From: Bacteroidota bacterium | Lineage (GTDB): Bacteria > Bacteroidota > Bacteroidia > NS11-12g > UBA955 | DNA length: 7,004 bases | Reading direction: 5' to 3' | NCBI GenBank assembly: GCA_027488495.1 | Contig: JAIYBO010000121.1 | Coordinates: forward strand, 1 to 7,004 | Shown here: positions 1-6,776 of the stretch, piece after piece | Layout of the letters: each line of letters opens with the position of its first letter | Position numbering within the stretch: position 1 is the stretch's first letter | The notes under the pieces: generated by a model | What the model was told of the DNA's origin: nothing | Database searches by the model: none | The model's input: only the letters and a program-made list of their open reading frames with translations | Made by a program: the position numbers and the translations under genes

Positions 1-6
1 ATCCAT

Positions 7-381
7 ATGTCACAAGATCCACACTGTCCCCAATGCAATTCTGAATACCCATATCCATCTGGCGATTTGTGGATTTGTCCCGAGTGCGCTCACGAATGGA
101 GTTTGAGCGACGCTGCTGATTCGGACACTGGATTGTTGGTGAGAGATGCCAACGGCAACCCATTGAAAGATGGTGATTCAGTGACTGTGATCAAAGATCT
201 GCCGGTGAAGGGTTTTTCTAAGGCAATTAAAGTGGGTACCAAGGTGACCAACATTCGCTTGGTTGAGGGCGACCACAACATCGATTGCAAAATTGCTGGC
301 TTTGGAGCGATGGCTCTGAAGAGTGAGTTTGTGAAAAAGGCACAAAGACGGTATGTCATTACCGATCTATTGGTAATGTGA
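7..381 (+). CDS. yjdM: PhnA/YjdM-family zinc-ribbon protein
   Basis: This is a small, probably cytoplasmic protein of the PhnA/YjdM family, 124 residues long. A rubredoxin-like zinc ribbon lies at the N-terminus, with C7-x2-C10 and C24-x2-C27 as the expected metal ligands (CPQC and CPEC). The compact PhnA beta domain follows at about residues 42-112, with the family hallmarks VRDANGNPLKDGDSV, KVGTKV, IRLVEGDHNIDCKI and LKSEFVKK. The family was named for the phosphonate locus of E. coli, but it is not the phosphonoacetate hydrolase and its biochemical role is unsettled, so no reaction is assigned. The ATG at position 7 is chosen because the MSxxPHCPxC opening matches family N-termini; only six bases precede it, so promoter and ribosome site lie outside the window. 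Family members usually end just after SEFVKK, whereas this one runs about 12 residues further. It converges with the glucanase gene, 35 bases away. Family assignment is confident; function is unknown. Confidence 0.93.
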   Translation: MSQDPHCPQCNSEYPYPSGDLWICPECAHEWSLSDAADSDTGLLVRDANGNPLKDGDSVTVIKDLPVKGFSKAIKVGTKVTNIRLVEGDHNIDCKIAGFGAMALKSEFVKKAQRRYVITDLLVM

Positions 382-399
382 CATTCACAACCATTTTTT
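357..399 (+). terminator. Weak hairpin plus T-run between convergent genes
   Basis: A 7-bp inverted repeat, CATTACC at 357-363 and GGTAATG at 372-378 with an 8-base loop, spans the end of the PhnA-like gene and abuts its TGA. A run of six T follows at 394-399. The gap of about 15 bases between stem and T-run is too long for a textbook intrinsic terminator. A second 6-bp inverted repeat, AACCAT at 389-394 and ATGGTT at 412-417, overlaps the glucanase stop codon. Together these may help stop transcription from either side, but the call is weak. Confidence 0.28.
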
Positions 400-416
400 A
401 CTCATTATTCGATGGT

Positions 417-3400
417 TCAATTCTTTATGAATCTCAGAGTTTGTCGGTGATTTTTGGTTACCACTTCCACAAAATACAATCCATCAGAAAGGTTTGAAAC
501 GTTCAATGTGGCGTTTGTGCCCTGAAGTGCCAATGAGCCCAATTCATTGAATATTTTCACCTCAACGATGACCTCTTTGGTCAATATTTGGATTTGGGAA
601 GCAGCAGGATTGGGGTAAATGAGCATTCGTTCATTGGGAATTTCTTGGTTGTTGACTGCGCCGCCGCGAATGAATTGGAATTGCCAGTATCCGGCGCCAT
701 AGTTGATGCCAGCCGTTAAACGCGTCGCGGTTAAGGAGATTTGGTAATTTCTTTGATTGGGTACGGTGCTTCCACTACTCAATTCGCCACTGTTTGTGGC
801 TTTGGGCAACCCAAGGTAATTTCCTTTGCCATCGATGACAAGCAGGCCAGTGATGCTGTCTATGTACCATTTGCCAATGTTCGTTCCATCATGGGGCGAT
901 ACAGGTATGCCGCAAAGTTCTTTTCCAGCATTCTGCCATCCTTCGAGCCAAGTTTGGGATCCAAGTGCGTTTTTGAACTCTCCATTTTTTGAGATTTGGT
1001 ATACATCATCGAACAAGCAAGATCGGGTGGCGACATCCGCCATGCTATTGCTCCACCAGTTTAAACTGCTAGGCGAAGGCCCCACTGCCATGGCGTTGGC
1101 CACAGGTTCGAGGATCCAGTTTCCTGCCAATGAATAGGTGTTGAATGTTGTTGTGCTGCTTTGCTGACGGCCGTTGTTGTTGTCTATTGCCACTGCATAC
1201 ACTTGGTGTTTGCCTTCGGCCAATTTCGAACTGAACGAATAAGGTGCCGCAGTGTCTATGGCCACAGAATCGCCATCGAGCCAAAAAGTCACAGACTTGA
1301 TGCTTCCATCCAAGTCATCGGCACTTGCGGTGATTTGAAAAGGTTGGTTTTCGATGGTTGTGGTTGTGGCGATGGGGTTGGTGATTGAAACTTCGGGCAG
1401 TTGGTTGCCCCCGTTGCGCACAAAAATGAAAATGTCGTTTTCGTCATTGTTTAAGCTGTCGCTCACTGTGAGTCTGATTTTGTATACGCCTTCCTGAGGT
1501 TGCTTTAGTGTAACTTTTTGATTGTTTCTTCGCTCAATGATGAGTTTCGATGGGCCATAAATTTGCTGCCAATTGTAATTTAGGTAGCCCAAATGACCGT
1601 AACTGCTTTTGCTGCCATCGCAAATCAAGCTGTCTGTGCCAATCGCACAAGAGATGTTTCCGCCGGCATCCGCTACGGGCAAGGCCTTGGGTAGGTTGCT
1701 GCTCCACGCAAATTGCAGTTTGCCCAAATTTACTCCCGCGTCATCAAACTGAAGTCTCATCACGCGTTTGCCTCTCACAAGGGGTATGTTTTTCACAGTG
1801 ATCGAACCAAAAGTTTCCCATTTTTGCGTACTCGGGAAGGTGATGTCGTTGGCAATTCGTTGGTTGTTGAGCCAAATGGAGAGTTTGCCTGCAACGCCAG
1901 GGTTGCCATTGGCATATCGCAACGTGCAATCATAGAGCCCGTCTTTGGTGATGTTGGCTGTGTATTCTGTCCATTCCCCCGCATCGATATAAGTCAAAAT
2001 CGCTCCTTCTTGTGCGTTGCTAGAGGCGTCAACGGATTCATTGGTTCTGAAATTGCCTAGGTTTTTGGTGCTGAAATCGATGTAAGCAATGCTTTGGCCA
2101 TTCCCTCCTTCAAACTCATCGAAATGACCACTTTGAAAGCTGCCGGGGATGGTTGTGATGCTTTTGTTGTAAGCGATTTGTTCTCCAACAATGACCTCTG
2201 TGAGATTGGAGATAAGCTGGTTTTGCCCTTTGAAAACTCGAGCATAAAAGATGTATTTCCCTGCATTCAGCGCCGCAGTAGTGAGTGCAAATGGGGCTGA
2301 AACGTTGGTTTTGACGCGATTGGATCCCATGTACCACTGAACTGAATCCGGGGTAATGCTGAGTGAATCGAAATACACGGTGGCCGCAGTGCCTTTGTAC
2401 AATTGCCCAAAATCGGTGGTGATGTGCGCAGTGATGTCGAGATCCAAACTCGTTTTGAGCTTTCTTGGAGCGATGGTCATGACATATCCATCCGAGAATT
2501 TTACCTTGAGCGTATCGGGTCCATCGTTTTTGGCAACGTAAACCATTTGATTGCCTTTTTTAAAGGCCACCGCCAAGGGGTGATTTGCGGTGGTTTGAGG
2601 TTGTAGTCGACCCAAGGCATTGAGGGAGTGAAGCCAATGGTAGGTTTGTGCATCGGAAACGCCAAATTTCAAGTTGCGATTGGGGAAGCTGTTGTATAGT
2701 TCAATCGCTTTGGGGGCGTTGGTGTAGGCCAGGAATTCCCAGTATACATCGTGCCATAAATTGTCATTGACTTGGTTTGAGAGAATACCAGTGTTTTTGG
2801 TCATTTCGTTCCAAAGGCGCTTTGCATAGCTGGTGTCGTGGGCCAAATAGAAAGATCCGCCATGAATGGGGTACATCTCAATGCCGTAAGATGCTGCAAT
2901 GTCGTTCGTCCAGAAGGTGCCATTGTCGTAGGAGTTGCCCCAAACCCTTGAAACCAAAGCGTATTGCTGTGTTTTGGAAAAGTTGCGTTGTTTGGTATCG
3001 AACCAATATTCTTCGATGGCTGATTGCTCCGTGGTGTAGAGGTAAATGCCGAGGTTTCGGATGTTGCTGTCTTGTGTGATGCTTCCCCAATGAATCAGGG
3101 AAGAGTTGAACTGCATGCTTTCAGATGTTGATTCTTGGTCGTTTCCTTGCGGGAAAGTGGCAAATCCATTGGCCCAACAATGTCCGGTATAGGGGTTGAA
3201 GTTTCGGAGGTAGGGGAACATTTGATCGTTTCTTTGTGTGGATGCGGCGTCCCTAACCAATAAATTGATCATGGCGCCGAACGATTTGGCCCAGCCGGGT
3301 TCGAATTCTTCCAAGAAGGCCGCAGCGTGGATGAAATAGCCCCAGTGAAAATGGTGATCATTGATGTTGTTGTCTTGACCATGGCCTGCGGGGTAGCCCA

Positions 3401-4691
3401 ACAGCGAAGACCAAGTTTTGTTGTAATAAAACAAGAAAGCAATTTCACCCGGGTTGTGGGTGAGCCAATTTTCGAGTCGTGATTTGATGGTCTTGTGAAT
3501 GGTTAATGTGCTTTGTTTATCGCCCATTTCGTGGGCAATTCTCGCGGTTTGGATCAAGCGATTCATGACCTGACCTTCGTTGTATGAATCGGTCCAGGTG
3601 GCTAAGCCTTCGTTTTTGATGTCGTTGATTTTCTGTTGCAAGGCGATGGGGTTGAAGCCGGCGCTCAATGGGTCAACGAAAGGCAATGTGGGCAGTATGC
3701 CACTGAAGGTATTGGTGGTTGAAAACTGGTTTGTGGCCCTCATTTTCAGGGTGCCTCGAACAGTTGAATAGGTGTAATTTAGGTAGTTGGCGTTGGGCTC
3801 GTTGCTGTGCGACCAGTGGTGGGGGAGTATGCCGCACAATACATTGGAATCTGTTCCTTCATGAACGCGTTTGTTGATGGTAAAATGTGTGGTCACCGTG
3901 CTTTTTTGGTTGTTGAACTCCCAACTGCTCGTTGTTTTGGTGGGCTCAACGTAGGCGAATTTTTGAAAAGAATCTGCCATGGCACTGAGCTGTGTGCTGT
4001 TTTGGGGGAGCATTAGCATCGACCAATAATTGGAGCCATTTAGAGATGAAGTGTACACCGAACCGTTTTTCGTCCAACTGCTTCCCTTGGGTCCATAAAC
4101 CACGAAATCTGCGCCGTTGTATGCGTTTTCGATGATGATTTTTTCATTGGAGATTGTGGCGGTGCCTGAGTTGATTTTGATGCTGGCTTCGTTGTTGCCG
4201 TCTTTTTGAAAGTAGATAAAGGGCATGCCCATGCCCACGGTGGCTTGGAACCTACGCGATGCGTCTTTCCATTCCATGGTGATGAGCCAATCGCTATAAT
4301 GTGAAATGTAAGGCGCGTTGTGATTGAGTGAAGTTACGCCAACGGTGATGGGTTCGATGTCTGATATCACGCCCCAGGGAATGTAAGAAACCACCAATCC
4401 GCTGTTTACGGTTTTCATGGTGAGGGGGTAGTTGAAAAGATTGTCGCAATGGGCATTTTTTAATTTGGCTGACCACCAATCGTTGGTTGGAACGGGTTTG
4501 GTTTTCAGGGAATCGATGAGGTAGGGAGTGCCTGATGGGTATCCGTTTCTGCCTGCGACATCGGTTCCTGGGAATGTGCTGGTATAACTGCCGCTACCAA
4601 CTTTTACTGTTTGGGCGTGTGATGCGGTGGTAAGTAAAACGCCGAAGATTGCGGCTAAGATGATTCGTGAAAAGCGTTGCGGAGTTTTCAA
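417..4691 (-). CDS. Secreted modular GH81 endo-beta-1,3-glucanase with CBM6, Ig/PKD modules and T9SS tail
   Basis: This 1424-residue exported enzyme should cleave internal beta-1,3 bonds of laminarin-type or fungal-wall glucan, probably outside the cell or on its surface. A signal peptide (basic start, hydrophobic residues about 10-21, SHA before Q27) directs Sec export. The GH81 region covers about 55-750: TNDWWS (70-75), NDHHFHWGYF (444-453) with probable catalytic Asp445, and QESTSE (519-524), whose E520 and E524 match the family ExxxE pair. Then come an Ig-like module (about 753-836), a CBM6-like module (about 848-997; GEWTEY, DGLYDCTLRYANG), a PKD-like module (about 1003-1092; PVADAGG, YKIRLTVSDS), a second Ig-like module (about 1098-1185), an uncharacterised aromatic-rich module (about 1187-1345), and a type A T9SS sorting domain (about 1355-1424; IYPNP, LSDGLYFVEV). 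The start is TTG: no ATG precedes it in frame near the signal peptide. Catalytic residues are assigned by motif recall, not alignment. Confidence 0.94.
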   Translation of the reverse strand: MKTPQRFSRIILAAIFGVLLTTASHAQTVKVGSGSYTSTFPGTDVAGRNGYPSGTPYLIDSLKTKPVPTNDWWSAKLKNAHCDNLFNYPLTMKTVNSGLVVSYIPWGVISDIEPITVGVTSLNHNAPYISHYSDWLITMEWKDASRRFQATVGMGMPFIYFQKDGNNEASIKINSGTATISNEKIIIENAYNGADFVVYGPKGSSWTKNGSVYTSSLNGSNYWSMLMLPQNSTQLSAMADSFQKFAYVEPTKTTSSWEFNNQKSTVTTHFTINKRVHEGTDSNVLCGILPHHWSHSNEPNANYLNYTYSTVRGTLKMRATNQFSTTNTFSGILPTLPFVDPLSAGFNPIALQQKINDIKNEGLATWTDSYNEGQVMNRLIQTARIAHEMGDKQSTLTIHKTIKSRLENWLTHNPGEIAFLFYYNKTWSSLLGYPAGHGQDNNINDHHFHWGYFIHAAAFLEEFEPGWAKSFGAMINLLVRDAASTQRNDQMFPYLRNFNPYTGHCWANGFATFPQGNDQESTSESMQFNSSLIHWGSITQDSNIRNLGIYLYTTEQSAIEEYWFDTKQRNFSKTQQYALVSRVWGNSYDNGTFWTNDIAASYGIEMYPIHGGSFYLAHDTSYAKRLWNEMTKNTGILSNQVNDNLWHDVYWEFLAYTNAPKAIELYNSFPNRNLKFGVSDAQTYHWLHSLNALGRLQPQTTANHPLAVAFKKGNQMVYVAKNDGPDTLKVKFSDGYVMTIAPRKLKTSLDLDITAHITTDFGQLYKGTAATVYFDSLSITPDSVQWYMGSNRVKTNVSAPFALTTAALNAGKYIFYARVFKGQNQLISNLTEVIVGEQIAYNKSITTIPGSFQSGHFDEFEGGNGQSIAYIDFSTKNLGNFRTNESVDASSNAQEGAILTYIDAGEWTEYTANITKDGLYDCTLRYANGNPGVAGKLSIWLNNQRIANDITFPSTQKWETFGSITVKNIPLVRGKRVMRLQFDDAGVNLGKLQFAWSSNLPKALPVADAGGNISCAIGTDSLICDGSKSSYGHLGYLNYNWQQIYGPSKLIIERRNNQKVTLKQPQEGVYKIRLTVSDSLNNDENDIFIFVRNGGNQLPEVSITNPIATTTTIENQPFQITASADDLDGSIKSVTFWLDGDSVAIDTAAPYSFSSKLAEGKHQVYAVAIDNNNGRQQSSTTTFNTYSLAGNWILEPVANAMAVGPSPSSLNWWSNSMADVATRSCLFDDVYQISKNGEFKNALGSQTWLEGWQNAGKELCGIPVSPHDGTNIGKWYIDSITGLLVIDGKGNYLGLPKATNSGELSSGSTVPNQRNYQISLTATRLTAGINYGAGYWQFQFIRGGAVNNQEIPNERMLIYPNPAASQIQILTKEVIVEVKIFNELGSLALQGTNATLNVSNLSDGLYFVEVVTKNHRQTLRFIKN

Positions 4692-4719
4692 AAGAGTTGA
4701 GTATCCTAAGGATATTAAA

Positions 4720-4750
4720 CGAAGGTATATAATTATTGTATTTTTTACAA
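4720..4750 (-). promoter_or_regulatory. Candidate Bacteroidota-type promoter for the GH81 gene
   Basis: Reading the minus strand, TTG (4750-4748) is followed by 20 bases and then TACCTTCG (4727-4720). This fits the Bacteroidota housekeeping pattern of a -33 TTG and a -7 TAnnTTTG box, with one mismatch in the -7 box. Transcription would begin near 4713, giving a leader of about 22 bases before the TTG start codon. The leader contains AGGA about 12 bases before the start, rather far for a Shine-Dalgarno. The surrounding 4711-4760 stretch is strongly AT-rich, which supports a promoter. No SusR, sigma/anti-sigma or catabolite-control site is recognisable. Confidence 0.42.
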
Positions 4751-4868
4751 TAATATTTTCAGGGGGCGTTTGTTTGACTAGTTGCTTGTATAATTGGGTG
4801 ATTACGCGGTAAAATATTGACGAGGTTTTTTTGGATTAATTGTTTATTTACCAACAGTTTACAGCGTC

Positions 4869-4920
4869 CTAGGTGGACTTTTTGAGATTCGGATTTCAGT
4901 CCACCGATTAACGCACCTAG
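4869..4920. repeat. Nested inverted repeats (CTAGGTG / CACCTAG and GGTGGACT / AGTCCACC)
   Basis: GGTGGACT (4872-4879) has a perfect inverted copy AGTCCACC (4898-4905), an 8-bp stem with an 18-base loop. The overlapping CTAGGTG (4869-4875) has a perfect inverted copy CACCTAG (4914-4920), a 7-bp stem with a 38-base loop. The left arm is shared, so the two pairings exclude each other in RNA. No T-run follows on either strand, so it is not an intrinsic terminator. It sits about 180-220 bases upstream of the glucanase start codon. It could be an operator, an alternative-fold leader or a remnant of a recombination site; function is not assigned. Confidence 0.5.
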
Positions 4921-4948
4921 CTTAAGTGGTTCAGGCCCGAAAAGGCAT

Positions 4949-4979
4949 AAAAAACCCCAAATTCGCTAGAATTCGGGGT
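4949..4979 (-). terminator. Strong Rho-independent terminator, minus strand
   Basis: Read on the minus strand, ACCCCGAATTC (4979-4969) pairs with GAATTTGGGGT (4964-4954) around the tetraloop TAGC. This is an 11-bp stem with a single G-U wobble, followed at once by a run of T (complement of A4949-A4954). On the plus strand the wobble becomes an A-C mismatch and no T-run follows, so it acts on minus-strand transcripts. It lies about 220 bases past the fic stop codon and about 260 bases before the glucanase start. It therefore probably ends the fic transcript, or a separate small RNA, and isolates the glucanase gene from read-through. Confidence 0.82.
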
Positions 4980-4994
4980 AAAAAGGGGTAAAAA
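4975..4994. repeat. Tandem decamer GGGGTAAAAA x2
   Basis: GGGGTAAAAA occurs at 4975-4984 and again immediately at 4985-4994, followed by a degenerate continuation (CTGGGT). The first copy supplies the GGGGT arm of the terminator. On the minus strand it reads as TTTTTACCCC twice before the terminator stem, so the upstream ACCCC could compete with the proper arm for the downstream GGGGT. It may simply be a local slippage duplication. Confidence 0.6.
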
Positions 4995-5007
4995 CTGGGT
5001 TTGTTGC

Positions 5008-5037
5008 AGAGAGGAAGGTTTGTGAACCGTTGTCTCT
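5008..5037. repeat. Imperfect hairpin AGAGA...GGTT/AACC...TCTCT
   Basis: AGAGA (5008-5012) pairs with TCTCT (5033-5037), and GGTT (5017-5020) pairs with AACC (5025-5028) around a 4-base loop, with a 4x4 internal loop between them. It lies between the foldable element and the minus-strand terminator and could be one arm of the same transcript. Its T-arm-like look does not meet the tRNA consensus. Confidence 0.35.
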
Positions 5038-5051
5038 AAGTGTGTGTTTTG

Positions 5052-5190
5052 TAATGATTTACGTATTTCTTTAGCCAAAGGGGTCACCAATAGGAAACCA
5101 AGTCAAAAAGCTGGGGGACTTGACTCTCTTCTAAGCCACCCTTTGGACAACACGAATATAAAGAACCCACCGGAGAAGACATAATGATTT
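5052..5190 (-). other. Candidate structured RNA or small MITE-like element downstream of fic
   Basis: Two inverted-repeat pairs are stacked in the same order. TTCTTTA (5067-5073) matches TAAAGAA (5159-5165), and CCAAAGGG (5075-5082) matches CCCTTTGG (5139-5146), leaving a 12-base bulge on one side. Inside, CAAGTC (5099-5104) pairs with GACTTG (5117-5122). The whole is bracketed by direct repeats TAATGATTT at 5052-5060 and 5182-5190. A fold followed by the terminator at 4949-4979 suggests a minus-strand RNA of up to about 200 nt; a weak -7-like TATATTCG (5160-5153) could start it. Direct repeats around inverted ends equally suggest a tiny non-autonomous insertion. No known RNA family or riboswitch consensus is recognised. 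Confidence 0.3.
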
Positions 5191-5194
5191 CTCC
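5172..5194 (-). repeat. Hairpin immediately after the fic stop codon
   Basis: GGAGAA (5172-5177) and TTCTCC (5189-5194) form a 6-bp inverted repeat with an 11-base loop, starting four bases past the fic TAA on the minus strand. The sequence after the stem is GGTGGGTTCTTT rather than a T-run, so it is at best a weak terminator or a 3'-end stabilising hairpin. It overlaps the outer TAATGATTT direct repeat (5182-5190). Confidence 0.35.
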
Positions 5195-5197
5195 ACA

Positions 5198-6763
5198 TTA
5201 ACTGCCGAAGATTTCGGTATAGGTTGATTCGATTCGCTTTACTTCCCGCTCAGTTAGCATGCTGAATTCTTTTTCTTTGGCTCGCTTTGATAACACACTT
5301 TGGTTTTGCTGTAAAAATCTAACGAGCACCGAAATTAATTTATCGGGCATTTCAAATTCCTCCTCCATGTAGGCTTTAAAGGCGTCATAATTTGCCAGGT
5401 AATTTATCTCCTGTGGGATGATGTTTTTGATGGTATCTGCTACACAATCAAACAAAAACTCGGCTTGTTTGGTAGCATCAAAAAATCGGTAATAGTCTTT
5501 GGTTTCATTGGTTACCTCCACATTGTGATCTTTGGTTTCAATCCATTCAATATGATCCAACAATGGTTTGGAATAAGATTCTAATACTTTTTGATAGTCA
5601 TTGATATGGTCAAGTATTGAAGATGAAACTGGGAAAATGATACCCTGGTCGGCAAACTGTTTTTTTGCCAGCATATGATGAATCAAATACCGGTGTATTC
5701 TTCCATTGCCATCTTCAAAAGGATGAATAAATACAAATCCAAATGCAATGACCGCCGCTGCCAATACTGCATGGATGTCATCTTTGATGAGCATCTGATT
5801 TACGTCAATCAAACCGTCTACAAGGTCATCTAGGTCCTCAGATTTTGCAGAGATATGATCAGGGATAGGCTCGCCGGATACTCGATCATGCTCCCCAACA
5901 AATCCACCTTTTTTTCTCAATCCCATTTGAACAAATCGTGTATTTTCTATCACCAACTGCTGCAGGCGTATCAATTCTTCTTTGCTCAGGTCGTTTAAAC
6001 CTGCTTGACCTATGGCTGTACCCCACCTAGCCGCCCTTTTACTCTTTGGGCTTTCGCCTTCGATGGTAAATGAAGCTTTTGAGTCTTTAAGTAGCAAAAA
6101 TGCAGATGCCCTTTGTATGATATCTTTTCTTATCCCCGCAAGTTGTTTTTTGTTCTCCTCTACATAACTTTTGGAAAGATGTTGTTCGATTTTTTCCGTT
6201 TTCCTGATGAGCGCACAGAATTTATTTGTTCCTGGTAAATTATTCAGTACCAAATGCCGGGGCGATTTAATACCCGCAACAGCAAATTGTAATTTGCTAT
6301 CGACCGCGGGTACATAGCTTTTTTTGCTGATGCCACTTTTGCCAACAATCGGCTTACCTGATACCCATTCTAGCAAAAACCAAATCCTTCTGGAATATTG
6401 GCCCAATGGCTCTATGTTCACTAACGCTAAAAGCTCTTCATTGCTCAACTGTTCATGCAACTTAGCAAACACCAGTAGATTTACTCCTTCGTATTTAAGC
6501 GCAAATACCAAGTGATTGTACAATGCCTGTATTTTGGAGATGCTAGCATGATCTTGAGGTAAATATGCGGCAGAGAATACCAGCCACGATTCATCCTTTA
6601 CGCTTCGGTATTTCTCCGAAACCATTGCTTTCACCTGGGGCATTGGAATTTGGAGCTTTAACTTTTCAATGACAGCCGTGTACCCCACAATCCATCCTGG
6701 ACAAGGTTTTGCTATCCCTTGAATTACGGGCGCATCGTCCAAAAAATAGGCGCTATTAGTCAT
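5198..6763 (-). CDS. Fic-family protein (probable AMP transferase) with class II inhibitory motif
   Basis: This 521-residue cytoplasmic protein should transfer a nucleotide monophosphate, usually AMP from ATP, to a hydroxyl side chain of a target protein. The Fic motif is complete at 347-355 (HPFEDGNGR) with catalytic His347, followed by IHRYLIHHML. The target-binding flap is probably GGFVGEHDR (286-294). SFTIEG (231-236) fits the (S/T)xxxE(G/N) inhibitory helix, with Glu235 as the residue that would block productive ATP binding. Because this lies upstream in the same chain, it is a class II Fic that needs no separate antitoxin, and none is visible nearby. Residues 1-220 form an N-terminal region I cannot name; residues about 425-520 are helical, possibly winged-helix-like, and end in LSKRAKEKEF and LTEREVKRIE. 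The ATG has an A-rich upstream context (AATAATCAAAC) and no Shine-Dalgarno. It could be a toxin, a housekeeping modifier or a phage-defence protein; the target is unknown. Confidence 0.93.
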   Translation of the reverse strand: MTNSAYFLDDAPVIQGIAKPCPGWIVGYTAVIEKLKLQIPMPQVKAMVSEKYRSVKDESWLVFSAAYLPQDHASISKIQALYNHLVFALKYEGVNLLVFAKLHEQLSNEELLALVNIEPLGQYSRRIWFLLEWVSGKPIVGKSGISKKSYVPAVDSKLQFAVAGIKSPRHLVLNNLPGTNKFCALIRKTEKIEQHLSKSYVEENKKQLAGIRKDIIQRASAFLLLKDSKASFTIEGESPKSKRAARWGTAIGQAGLNDLSKEELIRLQQLVIENTRFVQMGLRKKGGFVGEHDRVSGEPIPDHISAKSEDLDDLVDGLIDVNQMLIKDDIHAVLAAAVIAFGFVFIHPFEDGNGRIHRYLIHHMLAKKQFADQGIIFPVSSSILDHINDYQKVLESYSKPLLDHIEWIETKDHNVEVTNETKDYYRFFDATKQAEFLFDCVADTIKNIIPQEINYLANYDAFKAYMEEEFEMPDKLISVLVRFLQQNQSVLSKRAKEKEFSMLTEREVKRIESTYTEIFGS

Positions 6764-6776
6764 GTTTGATTATTTA

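Larger units (their letters stand above)
4692..5197. other. 506-base gene-free region between fic and the GH81 gene
   Basis: No convincing protein-coding frame, tRNA or rRNA is visible here. From the glucanase side outward it holds an AT-rich promoter stretch (about 4711-4760), nothing recognisable at about 4761-4860, a nested inverted repeat (4869-4920), a strong minus-strand intrinsic terminator (4949-4979), a tandem decamer (4975-4994), an imperfect hairpin (5008-5037), a long imperfect stem (5067-5165) bracketed by 9-bp direct repeats, and a hairpin directly after the fic stop codon (5172-5194). Such a concentration of dyads suggests an RNA gene, a structured 3' UTR, or a small non-coding mobile element; sequence alone does not decide between these. 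Confidence 0.7.

Noticed and set aside
741..4500. Many open frames of 60-115 codons in the other frames of the glucanase gene, on both strands.
   Set aside because: They are shadows of one continuous 1424-codon gene with intact domains from end to end; none shows a recognisable protein.
5008..5037. A tRNA T-arm-like hairpin (GGTTCACAAACC on the minus strand), considered as a tRNA or an integration-site remnant.
   Set aside because: The loop does not fit TTCRANY, and no acceptor, D or anticodon arms can be drawn around it.
5067..5165. Possible riboswitch or tmRNA in the fic-GH81 gap.
   Set aside because: No conserved riboswitch core, tmRNA tag frame or CCA-like 3' end is recognisable. It also lies downstream of fic and before a terminator rather than directly leading a gene.
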